Below, one piece after another: positions 20,314 through 28,590 of a DNA stretch of 64,000 nucleotides. Every line of letters starts with the position of its first letter. Within the stretch, counting starts at the first letter, position 1. A program made the position numbers and the translations under genes. This DNA is from Burkholderia ubonensis (GTDB lineage Bacteria > Pseudomonadota > Gammaproteobacteria > Burkholderiales > Burkholderiaceae). The notes under the pieces are model-generated. The model was not told the origin of the DNA and did no database searches. It was given only the letters and a program-made list of their open reading frames with translations. The DNA is taken from the NCBI RefSeq assembly GCF_001718695.1, contig NZ_CP013420.1, positions 1,550,001-1,614,000 on the forward strand. The letters are read 5' to 3'.

Positions 20314-20343
20314 TTGCCAAGATCTCGGACTTGACCATATAAT
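20314..20343 (+). promoter_or_regulatory. tRNA-Thr promoter
   Basis: TTGCCA at 20314-20319 and TATAAT at 20338-20343, with 18-bp spacing, followed by the tRNA 15 bp later. Confidence 0.75.
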
Positions 20344-20357
20344 TTCATTTCTCTGCT

Positions 20358-20433
20358 GCCGGTGTAGCTCAGTTGGTAGAGCAGCGCATTCGTAATGCGA
20401 AGGTCGTAGGTTCGACTCCTATCTCCGGCACCA
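20358..20433 (+). tRNA. tRNA-Thr (anticodon CGT)
   Basis: A 76-base cloverleaf with encoded CCA. The anticodon CGT lies in a GCGCATT-CGT-AATGCG arm, with TAGCTCAGTTGGTAGA D-arm and GGTTCGACTCC T-arm. It is nearly identical to E. coli thrW. A single T-T mismatch lies in the acceptor stem. Confidence 0.95.
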
Positions 20434-20439
20434 AGACAT

Positions 20440-20480
20440 AAAGGCCTGACGAGTAATGCTCGTCAGGCCTTTTCTTTTTT
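20440..20480 (+). terminator. Terminator after tRNA-Thr
   Basis: A 14-bp perfect stem (AAAGGCCTGACGAG / CTCGTCAGGCCTTT) with a TAATG loop and a TTTTCTTTTTT tail. Confidence 0.92.
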
Positions 20481-20834
20481 CCGACCCACGTTCGTGCAAC
20501 ACCGCGTGCGCCCGTTCTCCCTCTCATTCAGCCTGCGCTACGCAGCCGCGTGATTGCCGCTGCGACACCTTGCCGTGCGCCACGTTGCGGCAGCCGCCGC
20601 TCAGCCAGCATCGCTCCCGACACCGCTCTCCTCTCCCACGCACCACGCCCGGTGAGCCGGCGAATCTGCTGGAAAAAGCGTTTAAGCGTGCATAACATTA
20701 CTTAACGATTCCGACCCGCCTATCGCGTTACATTGCGAAGGCGGCGCGGCGGGTCGCACTGTCGCCTTCAAGCAGCATGCGGCAGAACAGCCGGCGTCCG
20801 GTCATTTCGACTCAAACACAAGGAGAGGATCACC
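20481..20834. other. Noncoding gap before the GlsB-like gene
   Basis: About 350 bases without a credible coding frame. The last 100 bases are more AT-rich and presumably carry the promoter of the downstream stress-type gene, but I cannot pick a single clear -35/-10 pair. Confidence 0.4.
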
Positions 20835-21089
20835 ATGACTCATGGCTTGATAATGTGGCTCATCATCGGCGCGATCGCCGGCTGGCTTGCCGGCGTGCTC
20901 GTCAAGGGCGGCGGCTTCGGGCTCATCGTCGACATCATCGTCGGGATCGTCGGCGCGGTCATCGGCGGATGGCTCGCGGGGCTGCTCGGCATCCATATCG
21001 GCAGCGGCTTCGTCGGCTCCGTGATCATCGCGGTGATCGGCGCGGTGATCCTGTTGTTCGTGATCCGGCTGTTCAGGCGAGCGGCCTGA
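20835..21089 (+). CDS. GlsB/YeaQ/YmgE family stress-response membrane protein
   Basis: An 84-residue very hydrophobic, Gly-rich protein with three membrane segments (IMWLIIGAIAGWLAGVLVKG, then IIVGIVGAVIGGWLAGLLG, then VIIAVIGAVILLFVIRLF). This is the transglycosylase-associated/YeaQ family, often induced by stress; its biochemical role is not established. A good ribosome-binding site (AGGAGAGG) fixes the start at 20835. Monocistronic. Confidence 0.88.
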   Translation: MTHGLIMWLIIGAIAGWLAGVLVKGGGFGLIVDIIVGIVGAVIGGWLAGLLGIHIGSGFVGSVIIAVIGAVILLFVIRLFRRAA

Positions 21090-21100
21090 CGATCTTCTCG

Positions 21101-21122
21101 CGCGCCTTCGGGCGCGTTTTCG
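21101..21122 (+). terminator. Terminator after the GlsB-like gene
   Basis: CGCGCC and GGCGCG around a TTCG tetraloop, followed by TTTTCGTTT. Confidence 0.8.
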
Positions 21123-21174
21123 TTTCTGGCCCACCGAGACGCGGCGCGCAGCCCTTCGCGCGCCGCCGTCCTCG

Positions 21175-21660
21175 TCAGCGGCCGTTGCCGTGCCGCAGCC
21201 AGCCGTCCAGCACGTCGGACGTCAGCAAGCCGCTGCGCGCGTCGCGCGCGCCATCGCGGCCGATCCACACGGTGCGCGGCAGTTCCCCGCGCCATCCCGC
21301 ATCGAGCGCCGCGCGCAGGCGTTCCGGCATCGCGTCGGCGTTCGCGTACTGCGCGACGTGCGACGGCAGGTTCATCTGCGCGAGCGCCTGCTCGATCGCC
21401 GCACCGTTCTCGTCGTACGCATCCATCGCGATCATCGCGACGCGCACCTCCGGATGACGGCGCTGCCACGCGACGAGATGCGCGGCGTTCTCGCGACAGT
21501 AGCCGCAGTCGAGCGACCAGATCTCGACGGCGAGCGGCCGCTCATGCGCGCTCGCGTACAGCGTCGCGACCTCGGCCGCACGCAGCGGCTGCAGCTCGCC
21601 GGCCCATGCCGGCACGCTCGCGAGCAGCGCGCCGAGCGCCACGATCCACCCTCGCTTCAT
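21175..21660 (-). CDS. Periplasmic thioredoxin-like protein
   Basis: A 161-residue protein with a signal peptide (cleavage after AWA, residue 20) and a thioredoxin-fold active site Cys52-Gly-Tyr-Cys55 (IWSLDCGYCRENAAHL). The fold continues through RVAMIAMDAYDENG and LPRTVWIGRDG with its cis-Pro region. It resembles TlpA/ResA-like reductases. Its start overlaps the stop of the BNR-repeat gene by ATGA, so it is the fourth cistron of the DUF2946-TonB-receptor operon. It could keep cysteine metal ligands of the partner proteins reduced; this is inference from context. Confidence 0.82.
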   Translation of the reverse strand: MKRGWIVALGALLASVPAWAGELQPLRAAEVATLYASAHERPLAVEIWSLDCGYCRENAAHLVAWQRRHPEVRVAMIAMDAYDENGAAIEQALAQMNLPSHVAQYANADAMPERLRAALDAGWRGELPRTVWIGRDGARDARSGLLTSDVLDGWLRHGNGR

Positions 21661-22916
21661 TGCCCGCCCTCCACCGCGATCAGGCGATAACCGTCATTGC
21701 GCGTGCGCCACGACAGATAGACACGCCCCGCGTCGTCGAGCAGTTGCGGGTTGTCGCTTGCGCCCGACGTCGATGCGATCACGCGCGGGTCCGACCAGTG
21801 CGCGCCGCGATCGTCCGAGCGGCGCAGCTTGATCTGCATCGTGTCGCCGTCGAACGCTTTCCACGCGAGCCACACGACGTCGCCGCGCGCGACGAGCGCC
21901 GCATGCGACGCCTGCTCGCCGGGCGCGGCCGGATTCGCGCCGAACGCCCAGGCGGCGCCGAGCGGCTGCCCGTCGGCGCCGATCCGCGAATAGAACACAT
22001 CGGCGCGACCGTCGACGACGCCGAACCATGCGAGATGGCGCGTGCCGTCGGCCGTGATCGCGAGCGCCGGACCGTGATCGGGACACGCCTCGACGTGCCA
22101 GTTCGAGAACGTCGCGCGCAGCGGCGCAACCGGCTCCGATGCCGCGATCGGCAGCACCGCGAGCGCATGATCGCGGATCTGCCCGGGGAACACGTTGCGC
22201 CACGCGGCCTCGACGCGCCCGGCCGGATCGATCGCCATCGCGATCCGGCAGCACTCACACGTGTGGTCGGCGACCTTGCGCTCGGGCTCGAACGACGCGC
22301 CGCCGTCGCGCGACACCGCGTAATAGACGGCCGCGCCGTCGTACGCCTGCCCGGCCGCCTTCGCCGCGCCCAGGTCGCGCTTGTCGATCCACGCCAGATG
22401 GATCCGGCCCGCCGGGTCGACCGCCATCATGTCGAAGCGGTGCGTGATCATCTGCCGGTCGCGGTGCACGGTGATCGGCACGCTCCACGTCGCGCCGCCG
22501 TCGAGCGAGCGCGAGAAGCGCACCATCCCCGTGTACGGCGCGTCGAGCGGCATCGACCACGATACGTAGATCGCGCGGCCGTCCGGGCTCGTCGCGACCT
22601 TCGGGCGATTCTCGGCGCTCGTATAGATCGGCTCGGGCATCGCGTTGACGGTGACGGGCGCCGACAGCGTGCGGCCCGCGTCGTCGGAATGCGCGACGAC
22701 CACATGCTCGCCCTCCACCCACGCGACCCACAGCCGATGCCGCTTGTCGAACGCAGCGCCCGTCGCGAGCGGCTGCTTCTGCGGTGCGGGCGCCGTCTGC
22801 GCGCCCATGTGCGCGGCATGCGGATCGGCAGGCTTCGCCGCCTCATGCGCACCGGCGACCGACAGCGCCGCGAGCCAGAGCGCGCAGCCTGCCGCGAACG
22901 ATTTCACAGCGACCAT
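21657..22916 (-). CDS. Exported BNR/sialidase-fold repeat protein with His/Met- and Cys-rich metal-type motifs
   Basis: A 419-residue protein with a signal peptide (VKSFAAGCALWLAALSVAGA). The mature N terminus is rich in His and Met (HEAAKPADPHAAHMG). Several Asp-box/BNR-like units follow (SDDAGRTLSAP, SLDGGATWSVP, SRDGGASFEPE, SDDRGAHWSDP), predicting a beta-propeller. A CECC motif (DHTCECCRIAM) sits mid-protein. True sialidase catalytic Arg triads are not evident, so an enzymatic sialidase role is doubtful. It overlaps the TonB receptor gene by 13 bp upstream and the thioredoxin-like gene by 4 bp downstream. A periplasmic metal-handling role is inferred. Confidence 0.75.
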   Translation of the reverse strand: MVAVKSFAAGCALWLAALSVAGAHEAAKPADPHAAHMGAQTAPAPQKQPLATGAAFDKRHRLWVAWVEGEHVVVAHSDDAGRTLSAPVTVNAMPEPIYTSAENRPKVATSPDGRAIYVSWSMPLDAPYTGMVRFSRSLDGGATWSVPITVHRDRQMITHRFDMMAVDPAGRIHLAWIDKRDLGAAKAAGQAYDGAAVYYAVSRDGGASFEPERKVADHTCECCRIAMAIDPAGRVEAAWRNVFPGQIRDHALAVLPIAASEPVAPLRATFSNWHVEACPDHGPALAITADGTRHLAWFGVVDGRADVFYSRIGADGQPLGAAWAFGANPAAPGEQASHAALVARGDVVWLAWKAFDGDTMQIKLRRSDDRGAHWSDPRVIASTSGASDNPQLLDDAGRVYLSWRTRNDGYRLIAVEGGQ

Positions 22917-25264
22917 TTCAGCTCTCCAAAGAAAGTACGGCCCGGATACGGGTGGAACACGTAGTAGCGGCGGTCCGTCAGGTTGTCGATGCCGACCGAC
23001 GCGACCCAGTGCCGGTCGAAGCGGTAGCGCGCCTTCAGGTCGACGACCGTGAACGCGCTGGTGCCGCCGTAGACGCCCGGATTCACGTCGCTGTTGTCGA
23101 GCGTGTTGAACTGACGCCCGGAATAGCGAACGCCGACGCTCGCGAGCCAGTGCTCGTCGAAGCGGTACGACGCGAGCAGATTCGCGCGCATGCGCGGAAT
23201 GCGTGGAAACCGCGAGCCGACATACGCAGGATTCGCCGCGTCGGACAGGATCTGCGCATTGCTCGCCGACACGTTCGCATCGACGTCGAACCCTGTCAGC
23301 CCGACGTTCTGGCCGCTGAACGCCAGTTCGACGCCGCGCACGCGAACGCGATCGACGTTCGAGGTGTTTGTGACCGTCGACGCGCCCGACACCGTCGTCT
23401 GGCTGTAGATCGAATCGCGCAGGTCGCTCTGGAACACGCTCGCGCGCACGACGCCGACGCCGACGTCGCGCTCGGCCGTGAAGTCCCAGTCGATCGCCTT
23501 TTCCGGCCGCAGGTTCGGGTTGTTGTTGACGATCGCGTTGTTCGAGATCGAGCCCTGGAACATCTCGCCGACCGTCGGAAAACGCGTGCCGGTCGCGAAC
23601 GACAGGCGAAAGCGCCAGACGTCCGTCGCATCCCACTGCAGCGCGGCCTTCGGCGACAGCGCATTCGCGCTGCGATCCGCATAGCCGAACGTGCCGCTCG
23701 CGTTGCCGAGCGCGCCGCCGTAAGCGTCCCAGCGCTCGTAGCGCAGGCCGAGCGTCGCGAGCCATCCCGGCGCGAAGCGCCACGCGTCCTGCGCGAACAG
23801 TGCCTGCGTGCGCGTGTCGCCGCGATAGACGCTCGCGAGCGACGTGGTCGGCCCGGCCTGCCAGTCAGCCGTGTTGAATGTGACGTTGCGCAGGAAATAG
23901 TTGTCGTAGTGATAGCCGAACATGAAGGTATGCCCCTTCAGCTCCGGCGCTTCCGCCTTCAGGTCGAGCGTGCGCCAGTCGGTGCCGTCGCCCTGGAACT
24001 GCGTGCCCGGGCCGCCCTGCGCGGTCGACGCCGCGCGCAGCACGTCGCGCGACACGTCGTACGCGGACACGACGCCCGACAGCCGCCAGCCGGAATCGAG
24101 CCGCGCGTTCAGCCCGAGCGCGTACAGCCAGTTCTCCTGGTCGCCGCGCTGCGGCGCGAATGCGCTCGGCGCAACGGTCATGTTCTGCCCGCCGATCGAC
24201 ACGTTGCCGCCGTACACCGGGTTGCCCGCCGCGTCGCGCAGAAAGGTCTCGCCGTGCTGCCGGTAGTGGTTCTCCCAGTGGCCGAGCGTGAGCGTCGCGT
24301 CGACGTGATCGGTGAACGCGTAGCCCATCCGCACCGTCTCGTTGATCTGCTCGGTGCGCTCGATCGACTGCGCGCCGACGATCGTGCGCGGCCTGCCGTT
24401 CGGCCCGATGTCGGTCGCGGCGCCGGTGACCGGCACCGCGCGGCCGAGCTTCGGGTTGTAGCTCGCGTTCGGGCTCGCATACTGCATCGGCTGCCCGTTG
24501 TTTTCGAGGCGGTCGAGCGACAGCGCGAACCAGAAGCGGCCGACGCGGTTCGCGATCCGCGCGGTCTGGTGGTTGCCGCCCAAGCTGTCGGCGAACCCGT
24601 ATCCGTCGCGGTAGCGCTGCGTGAAGAACTGCGTCGACAGCGACGCCTCGAGCCGCTCCGGCCGGCGGGTCGTAAGCAGCACGGTCGAACCGATCGCGTT
24701 GCCCGGATACAGCGCGGAAAAGGGGCCATAGAGCACGTCGACCCGCGCGATGTCGTCGGGCGGGATCAGCGACCAGCGCGGCGGGTATGCATAGCTCGAA
24801 CCGAGCAGGTTCGACAGCAACAAGCCGTCGGCATAGACGAGCCCGCGCGCGCTTTGCAGCTCGTTGAAGTCGCGACCTGCGAACACCGCGTTGCGGTCGC
24901 CGATGTAGCGCTTGCGCACCATCAGGTTCGGCGCGTACTTCAGCGCGTCCTCGGTGTTGACGTTGGTGTGCGCGTCGATCCGGTCGCGCGAGATCGATTC
25001 GACGACAGCCGGCGTGTCGGGGTCGACGGGCTGCCGCTGCGCGGTCACGCTGACGGCGGTGAGCGTGTCGCCGGTCGGCGTGGGTGCGGGCGTGGGCACG
25101 GCAGCGGACGGCGCGCCGTCGGCGGACACGCGCGTCGCGCCGGAGGTCGGATCGGCGGACGCGCCGTCGATCGGGGCCGCTTGCGCGAGCGGCCATGCGA
25201 AAGCGGCCGCGCAGGCAAGCGCGACCCGGCCGCGCGACGGCCGCGCGGCGAAGGTGAACGACAT
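22904..25264 (-). CDS. TonB-dependent outer-membrane receptor, probably copper-related
   Basis: A 786-residue protein with a signal peptide ending at about residue 29 (AWPLAQA). A plug domain begins LTAVSVTAQRQPV, runs through LLLSNLLGSSYAYPPRW and ends DVLYGPFSALYPGNAIGSTV. A 22-strand-type beta barrel ends with an aromatic strand (FFGELKWSL). No ferric-siderophore features are decisive. It is the second gene after a DUF2946 cistron that looks like the Bordetella copper-responsive uORF, which there controls the TonB-dependent transporter BfrG. Copper or copper-chelate import is therefore the best guess. Confidence 0.85.
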   Translation of the reverse strand: MSFTFAARPSRGRVALACAAAFAWPLAQAAPIDGASADPTSGATRVSADGAPSAAVPTPAPTPTGDTLTAVSVTAQRQPVDPDTPAVVESISRDRIDAHTNVNTEDALKYAPNLMVRKRYIGDRNAVFAGRDFNELQSARGLVYADGLLLSNLLGSSYAYPPRWSLIPPDDIARVDVLYGPFSALYPGNAIGSTVLLTTRRPERLEASLSTQFFTQRYRDGYGFADSLGGNHQTARIANRVGRFWFALSLDRLENNGQPMQYASPNASYNPKLGRAVPVTGAATDIGPNGRPRTIVGAQSIERTEQINETVRMGYAFTDHVDATLTLGHWENHYRQHGETFLRDAAGNPVYGGNVSIGGQNMTVAPSAFAPQRGDQENWLYALGLNARLDSGWRLSGVVSAYDVSRDVLRAASTAQGGPGTQFQGDGTDWRTLDLKAEAPELKGHTFMFGYHYDNYFLRNVTFNTADWQAGPTTSLASVYRGDTRTQALFAQDAWRFAPGWLATLGLRYERWDAYGGALGNASGTFGYADRSANALSPKAALQWDATDVWRFRLSFATGTRFPTVGEMFQGSISNNAIVNNNPNLRPEKAIDWDFTAERDVGVGVVRASVFQSDLRDSIYSQTTVSGASTVTNTSNVDRVRVRGVELAFSGQNVGLTGFDVDANVSASNAQILSDAANPAYVGSRFPRIPRMRANLLASYRFDEHWLASVGVRYSGRQFNTLDNSDVNPGVYGGTSAFTVVDLKARYRFDRHWVASVGIDNLTDRRYYVFHPYPGRTFFGELKWSL

Positions 25265-25392
25265 GGATCAATTCCTGAAAACGTGACCGAATGCCGCAGC
25301 ACGCGAGCGCACGCAGCGCGCGCGTGAGGCGTGGCGCGCGGAACGCGCCCGCGGGCGGCACGCGCGCCGTCGAGGCGCGCGGACGATATCAA
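25265..25392 (-). promoter_or_regulatory. Intercistronic region, candidate Rho-dependent termination zone
   Basis: These 128 bases separate the DUF2946 stop from the TonB-receptor start, while the next two junctions in the operon overlap. The RNA is C-rich with repeated CGCGC tracts and has no U-tract hairpin. In the Bordetella DUF2946 system, copper relieves ribosome arrest and Rho terminates between the first and second genes. This spacer is the equivalent place here. Function is inferred. Confidence 0.4.
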
Positions 25393-25782
25393 TCAGATCG
25401 GGACGATTTCAGGCGGCGCGCGCGGCTGCGCGAGTCGGATAGGCTGCCCGGGACGATCGGGCACGACAGGTGCGACGGCCCGGTAGGCGAACGCGCGCAC
25501 GAAGCCGGGCAAGACAGGCACGCTGGTGGCGAGCGCGACGTTCGACGCGAAGCCCGGGCAGTACACGCAATGCGGCACGCCCGCATGATCGAACGACGCC
25601 GCGCCCTGCTCGTCGGCGGACGGTGCGAACACGACGCGGTGGGCGCCGGCCGCACTGCACAGCTCGAGCGGAAGCGCGCCGGAACCGCTCGCCGCGACGC
25701 GCGCGTAGCCGACGACGGGCGACAGTACGTTCAGTACCAGCGCCAGCCAGACGAGGCCGATCCATCGCGTCGTTCGTTTCAT
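25393..25782 (-). CDS. DUF2946 protein, CruR-like copper-sensing upstream ORF
   Basis: A 129-residue protein with one N-terminal hydrophobic helix (residues 7-25). A conserved CXXC is at Cys72-Cys75 (PHCVYCPG). The C terminus ends RAPPEIVPI, with the RAPP motif at residues 121-124. In Bordetella pertussis, the DUF2946 protein heading the bp2923-bfrG-bp2921 operon senses copper through its nascent CXXC. Copper then relieves translation arrest at RAPP, causing Rho-dependent termination before the TonB-transporter gene. All three elements (CXXC, RAPP, downstream TonB receptor) are present here. The start at 25782 puts the helix at the N terminus. Mechanism inferred by analogy. Confidence 0.85.
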   Translation of the reverse strand: MKRTTRWIGLVWLALVLNVLSPVVGYARVAASGSGALPLELCSAAGAHRVVFAPSADEQGAASFDHAGVPHCVYCPGFASNVALATSVPVLPGFVRAFAYRAVAPVVPDRPGQPIRLAQPRAPPEIVPI

Positions 25783-25942
25783 CGCGGTCCAGGAAAAGTG
25801 CGCGCAAGTATAGCAAGCGGACCGATCGTTGCCGATCCTGCGCGGCGCAATAGTCGGCATCGGACAGCGCGCGCCAACGCATGTGCCGCGAATACAACAG
25901 AGACAAAATCTAACGATTCGTTGCTGGCATAAATCTGAGCAC

Positions 25943-25961
25943 GAGGCTGATAATCATTGAA
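25943..25961 (+). promoter_or_regulatory. Fur-box-like sequence
   Basis: The 19-mer centred on GATAATCATT matches 13 of 19 positions of the classic Fur consensus and lies 19 bp upstream of the start of the small gene at 25980, overlapping a possible -10 (GATAAT). It lies in the gap shared with the divergent DUF2946 operon. Confidence 0.4.
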
Positions 25962-25979
25962 CCCGTTGGAGAAACGATC

Positions 25980-26126
25980 ATGGACGAAAAGCCGATCCGC
26001 ATGCCGCCGCCGGAGCAAGTGATGAGCCCGGACCCGGAACCCGTTGGCGTGGAATTCCTCGCCGAGCTGCCCGAGCACGTGCGGGCGTTCTTCGACGAGC
26101 AGCACAAGCTGTACTCGCCGAAGTGA
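25980..26126 (+). CDS. Small hypothetical protein (48 residues)
   Basis: Not recognised. An acidic/proline-rich soluble peptide (MDEKPIRMPPPEQVMSP, ending EHVRAFFDEQHKLYSPK). GGAG lies 8 bp upstream of the ATG. No hydrophobic segment or cysteines. A Fur-box-like sequence sits directly upstream, so iron control is possible. It diverges from the DUF2946 operon. Confidence 0.6.
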   Translation: MDEKPIRMPPPEQVMSPDPEPVGVEFLAELPEHVRAFFDEQHKLYSPK

Positions 26127-26349
26127 ACGAGCGTTCCGCTCTGTAACCGTCGCGTGTCGATCGAGATCGTGCGGTTTCTCGCTGCGTTTCGTGCGCAGAT
26201 CGCTTTGCACCCGGGCTGCAACGGCCTGACGGTGCCGGTTCGGCGCGTCCGCTGAATATCCGCTGTCGCGTCGCCACGCCGCGCGACTGTCTTCGTCTAT
26301 TCTTCTGTTTTTCCCGCCACGGCCCCTGCGGCCACTTCCGAACGTCCCG

Positions 26350-26943
26350 ATGAAACAAGCCATTCGTGCCAGCCTCGCTGTCGCCACGCTGGGTGTCGCA
26401 TTCCTTTCGGCGCCGCCCGCAGCGCGCGCAGACGGCGACGATACGGCGCTGACCAATCTCGTCGCGCTTGCCTCTCAGCGCCTCGCGCTCGCCGAGCCGG
26501 TCGCGCGCTGGAAATGGGCGAACGGCAAGCCGATCGAGGATCGCCCGCGTGAAGCGGCGCTGCTCGCGTCCGTCGAGAAGCGCGCGACGCAGGCCGGCAT
26601 CGATCCGGCATTCGCCCGACGGTTCTTCGAGGACCAGATCGCGGCCAGCAAGGACGTGCAGAACGCGCTGTTCGCGACGTGGCGGGCCACCCGGCCGCCC
26701 GAAGGCACGCCGCCCGATCTCGCGACCAGCACACGCCCGAAGCTCGACCGGCTCACGCAGAAGATGCTGGCCGCGCTCGCGCAAGCCGCGCCGGTACGCG
26801 ACGCACCGGATTGCCAGGCGCGGCTCGCGCGCAGCATCGCCAACTGGAAGGCGCTGACGCGCTACGATTCGACGCGTACGCAGGCGCTCGGCACCGCGCT
26901 GTCTCATGTGTGCGCGGCGGGCGGCGCAAGCGCGATCGGCTGA
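26350..26943 (+). CDS. Periplasmic chorismate mutase (AroQ-gamma class)
   Basis: A 197-residue protein with a signal peptide (cleavage after AARA, about residue 27). It has an all-helical AroQ domain: LVALASQRLALAEPVARWKW with the active-site Arg/Lys (residues about 40-60), then FFEDQIAASKDVQNALF (about residues 96-112). The long C-terminal helical part with a Cys pair is typical of the secreted *AroQ type known from Mycobacterium and Pseudomonas. It converts chorismate to prephenate outside the cytoplasm, for unclear reasons. Monocistronic. Confidence 0.88.
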   Translation: MKQAIRASLAVATLGVAFLSAPPAARADGDDTALTNLVALASQRLALAEPVARWKWANGKPIEDRPREAALLASVEKRATQAGIDPAFARRFFEDQIAASKDVQNALFATWRATRPPEGTPPDLATSTRPKLDRLTQKMLAALAQAAPVRDAPDCQARLARSIANWKALTRYDSTRTQALGTALSHVCAAGGASAIG

Positions 26944-26979
26944 CCGGCCGCCACGATCGCAGGCAGCCGCGCGCGATTC

Positions 26980-28107
26980 TCAGTCGGCTGCCGCGAACGC
27001 CGCCAGCGGGATCAATTGGAGGCCGCGCGCGAGATAGGTCTGCAACAGACGCTGCGTATGGGGCTCGAACGCGCCGTCCGTGCCGTCCGCCGCGAGCCGC
27101 GCGGCTGCGTCGAGCGTCTCCACCGCGCCGAGGTAGCGCCAGCCTTCGATCACGTGGAACAGCCGGCGCTCGCCGTGCGCCTCGAACGCAACCGCACCGT
27201 CGAACGGCCACGGCGCATCACCGGCACGTACGGCCGCAGCCGTGGGTCGCCGGTTGTATGCCGGGCGCAGGCGCGCAATCCACTGCGCTTCGGCGAGCAT
27301 CGCGCCGAGTTCGTTACCGGTCTCCCGCCACTCGACGCGCCGTACCTGCTGGGCGAGCCGCAGTTCCTTCGACGAGCGCCGCTCGCCGGTCAGCAGTGCA
27401 CGCAGCCGCTGCCGCACCCGCACGCTGCGCCCGACATAGAGCGGTTCGTCCGCTTCGCCGAACAACGCATAGGCGCCGCATCCCGCCGGCGCGGTGTCGA
27501 GCCACGCCTCGGTCAGTCCGCCCGCCAGACGGAAATGGCGGGTCGTACGGGTGATCTGGTCGCGCAACCGCTCGAGCGGCACGGTCTCGTGCAACTGGCG
27601 CCAGAACTGCCACAGCAGGTCGGCATCCGCGAGCGCCCGGTGCCGCGCGGACGGCACGAGTCCGTGCCGCTGGATCAGCGCGTCGAGCCCGTGCCGCGAT
27701 TCGCGCGGGAACAGCGCGCGCGACAAGCGCACGGTGCACAGGACGTCGGGATTGAATGCCAGCCCGATGCGCTCGAACTCGGCGCGGAGGAACCCGCGGT
27801 CGAAGCTGGCGTTGTGTGCGACGAACAGCTTGCCGTCTAGCCGCTCGAACAGCGCGGGCGCGAGCGATGCGAACGACGGCGCATCGCGCACCATCGCATC
27901 CGAAATGCCGGTCAGTTGCTGAATGAACGGAGGAATCGGCTGCCCGGGATTGACGAGCGAGGTCCACGTCGACACGCCGAGCGGGCCGATTTCGACCACG
28001 CCGATTTCGGTGATGCGGTGCTCGGCGGACGAGCCGCCGGTGGTTTCGAGGTCGACGAAGACGAGCGGCTGTTCGCTGGCAGGATCGGACGGATAAAGGT
28101 CGGACAT
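26980..28107 (-). CDS. DEDD exonuclease fused to GIY-YIG endonuclease domain
   Basis: A 375-residue fusion. Residues about 14-180 are a DnaQ-like 3'-5' exonuclease (VFVDLETTGG with Asp19/Glu21, AHNASFDRGFL, and the late ARHRALADADLLW supplying His and Asp). Residues about 200-290 are a UvrC/Cho-type GIY-YIG nuclease (GAYALFGEADEPLYVGRS, with the downstream Arg and Glu in ELGAMLAEAQWI). The pair suggests a role in DNA repair or processing, akin to epsilon-plus-Cho proteins in other bacteria. The start at 28107 puts the exonuclease at the N terminus. Confidence 0.85.
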   Translation of the reverse strand: MSDLYPSDPASEQPLVFVDLETTGGSSAEHRITEIGVVEIGPLGVSTWTSLVNPGQPIPPFIQQLTGISDAMVRDAPSFASLAPALFERLDGKLFVAHNASFDRGFLRAEFERIGLAFNPDVLCTVRLSRALFPRESRHGLDALIQRHGLVPSARHRALADADLLWQFWRQLHETVPLERLRDQITRTTRHFRLAGGLTEAWLDTAPAGCGAYALFGEADEPLYVGRSVRVRQRLRALLTGERRSSKELRLAQQVRRVEWRETGNELGAMLAEAQWIARLRPAYNRRPTAAAVRAGDAPWPFDGAVAFEAHGERRLFHVIEGWRYLGAVETLDAAARLAADGTDGAFEPHTQRLLQTYLARGLQLIPLAAFAAAD

Positions 28108-28210
28108 GAAGAGACGGGAGAAACGATGCTTCCGCGAGTATGCACCGGCGCGGGTGTCGCGGGCCAGTGCAACCGAAATCGATCCGCCCGTCGACCGTTT
28201 TCGCGGCCGG

Positions 28211-28242
28211 AAAAGCAAAAAGCCCCCGACGAAGCGGGGGCT
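28211..28242 (-). terminator. Terminator of the cold-shock gene
   Basis: AGCCCCC and GGGGGCT with an 8-base loop. Read on the minus strand it is followed by TTTTTGCTTTT. Confidence 0.88.
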
Positions 28243-28269
28243 CGGACGTGATCGGCAATGCGCGGTGCG

Positions 28270-28473
28270 TCAGATCGCCTGGATATTCGCAGCCTGCTTG
28301 CCTTTCGGCCCGACTTTCACGTCGAAGGAAACACGCTGATTTTCCTTCAGCGTTTTGAAGCCATCCATCTTGATTTCGGAAAAGTGCGCAAACAGATCCT
28401 CACCGCCATTGTCTGACGTGATAAAACCGAAACCTTTAGCATCGTTAAACCATTTCACGATACCGGTATCCAT
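28270..28473 (-). CDS. Cold-shock domain protein
   Basis: A 67-residue OB-fold nucleic-acid-binding protein with RNP1 (KGFGFIT) and RNP2 (DLFAHF) motifs, of the CspA family, acting as an RNA chaperone. The ATG at 28473 gives the standard [12 protein letters not shown] terminus; an in-frame GTG 15 bp upstream is possible. It has an AT-rich leader of about 110 bases from the promoter at 28591-28619, which fits the long structured 5' UTR of cold-shock genes. Confidence 0.94.
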   Translation of the reverse strand: MDTGIVKWFNDAKGFGFITSDNGGEDLFAHFSEIKMDGFKTLKENQRVSFDVKVGPKGKQAANIQAI

Positions 28474-28590
28474 ACCTTCGTTCCCCACTCGATTTGATCA
28501 AAATAGCTACCATTTATAGCCGCTTCCCGAACACCCGTAACAGCGTGCCGATTCCCAATGGGCGCTGCGTCCGGGGACGGAGTGCTGACT

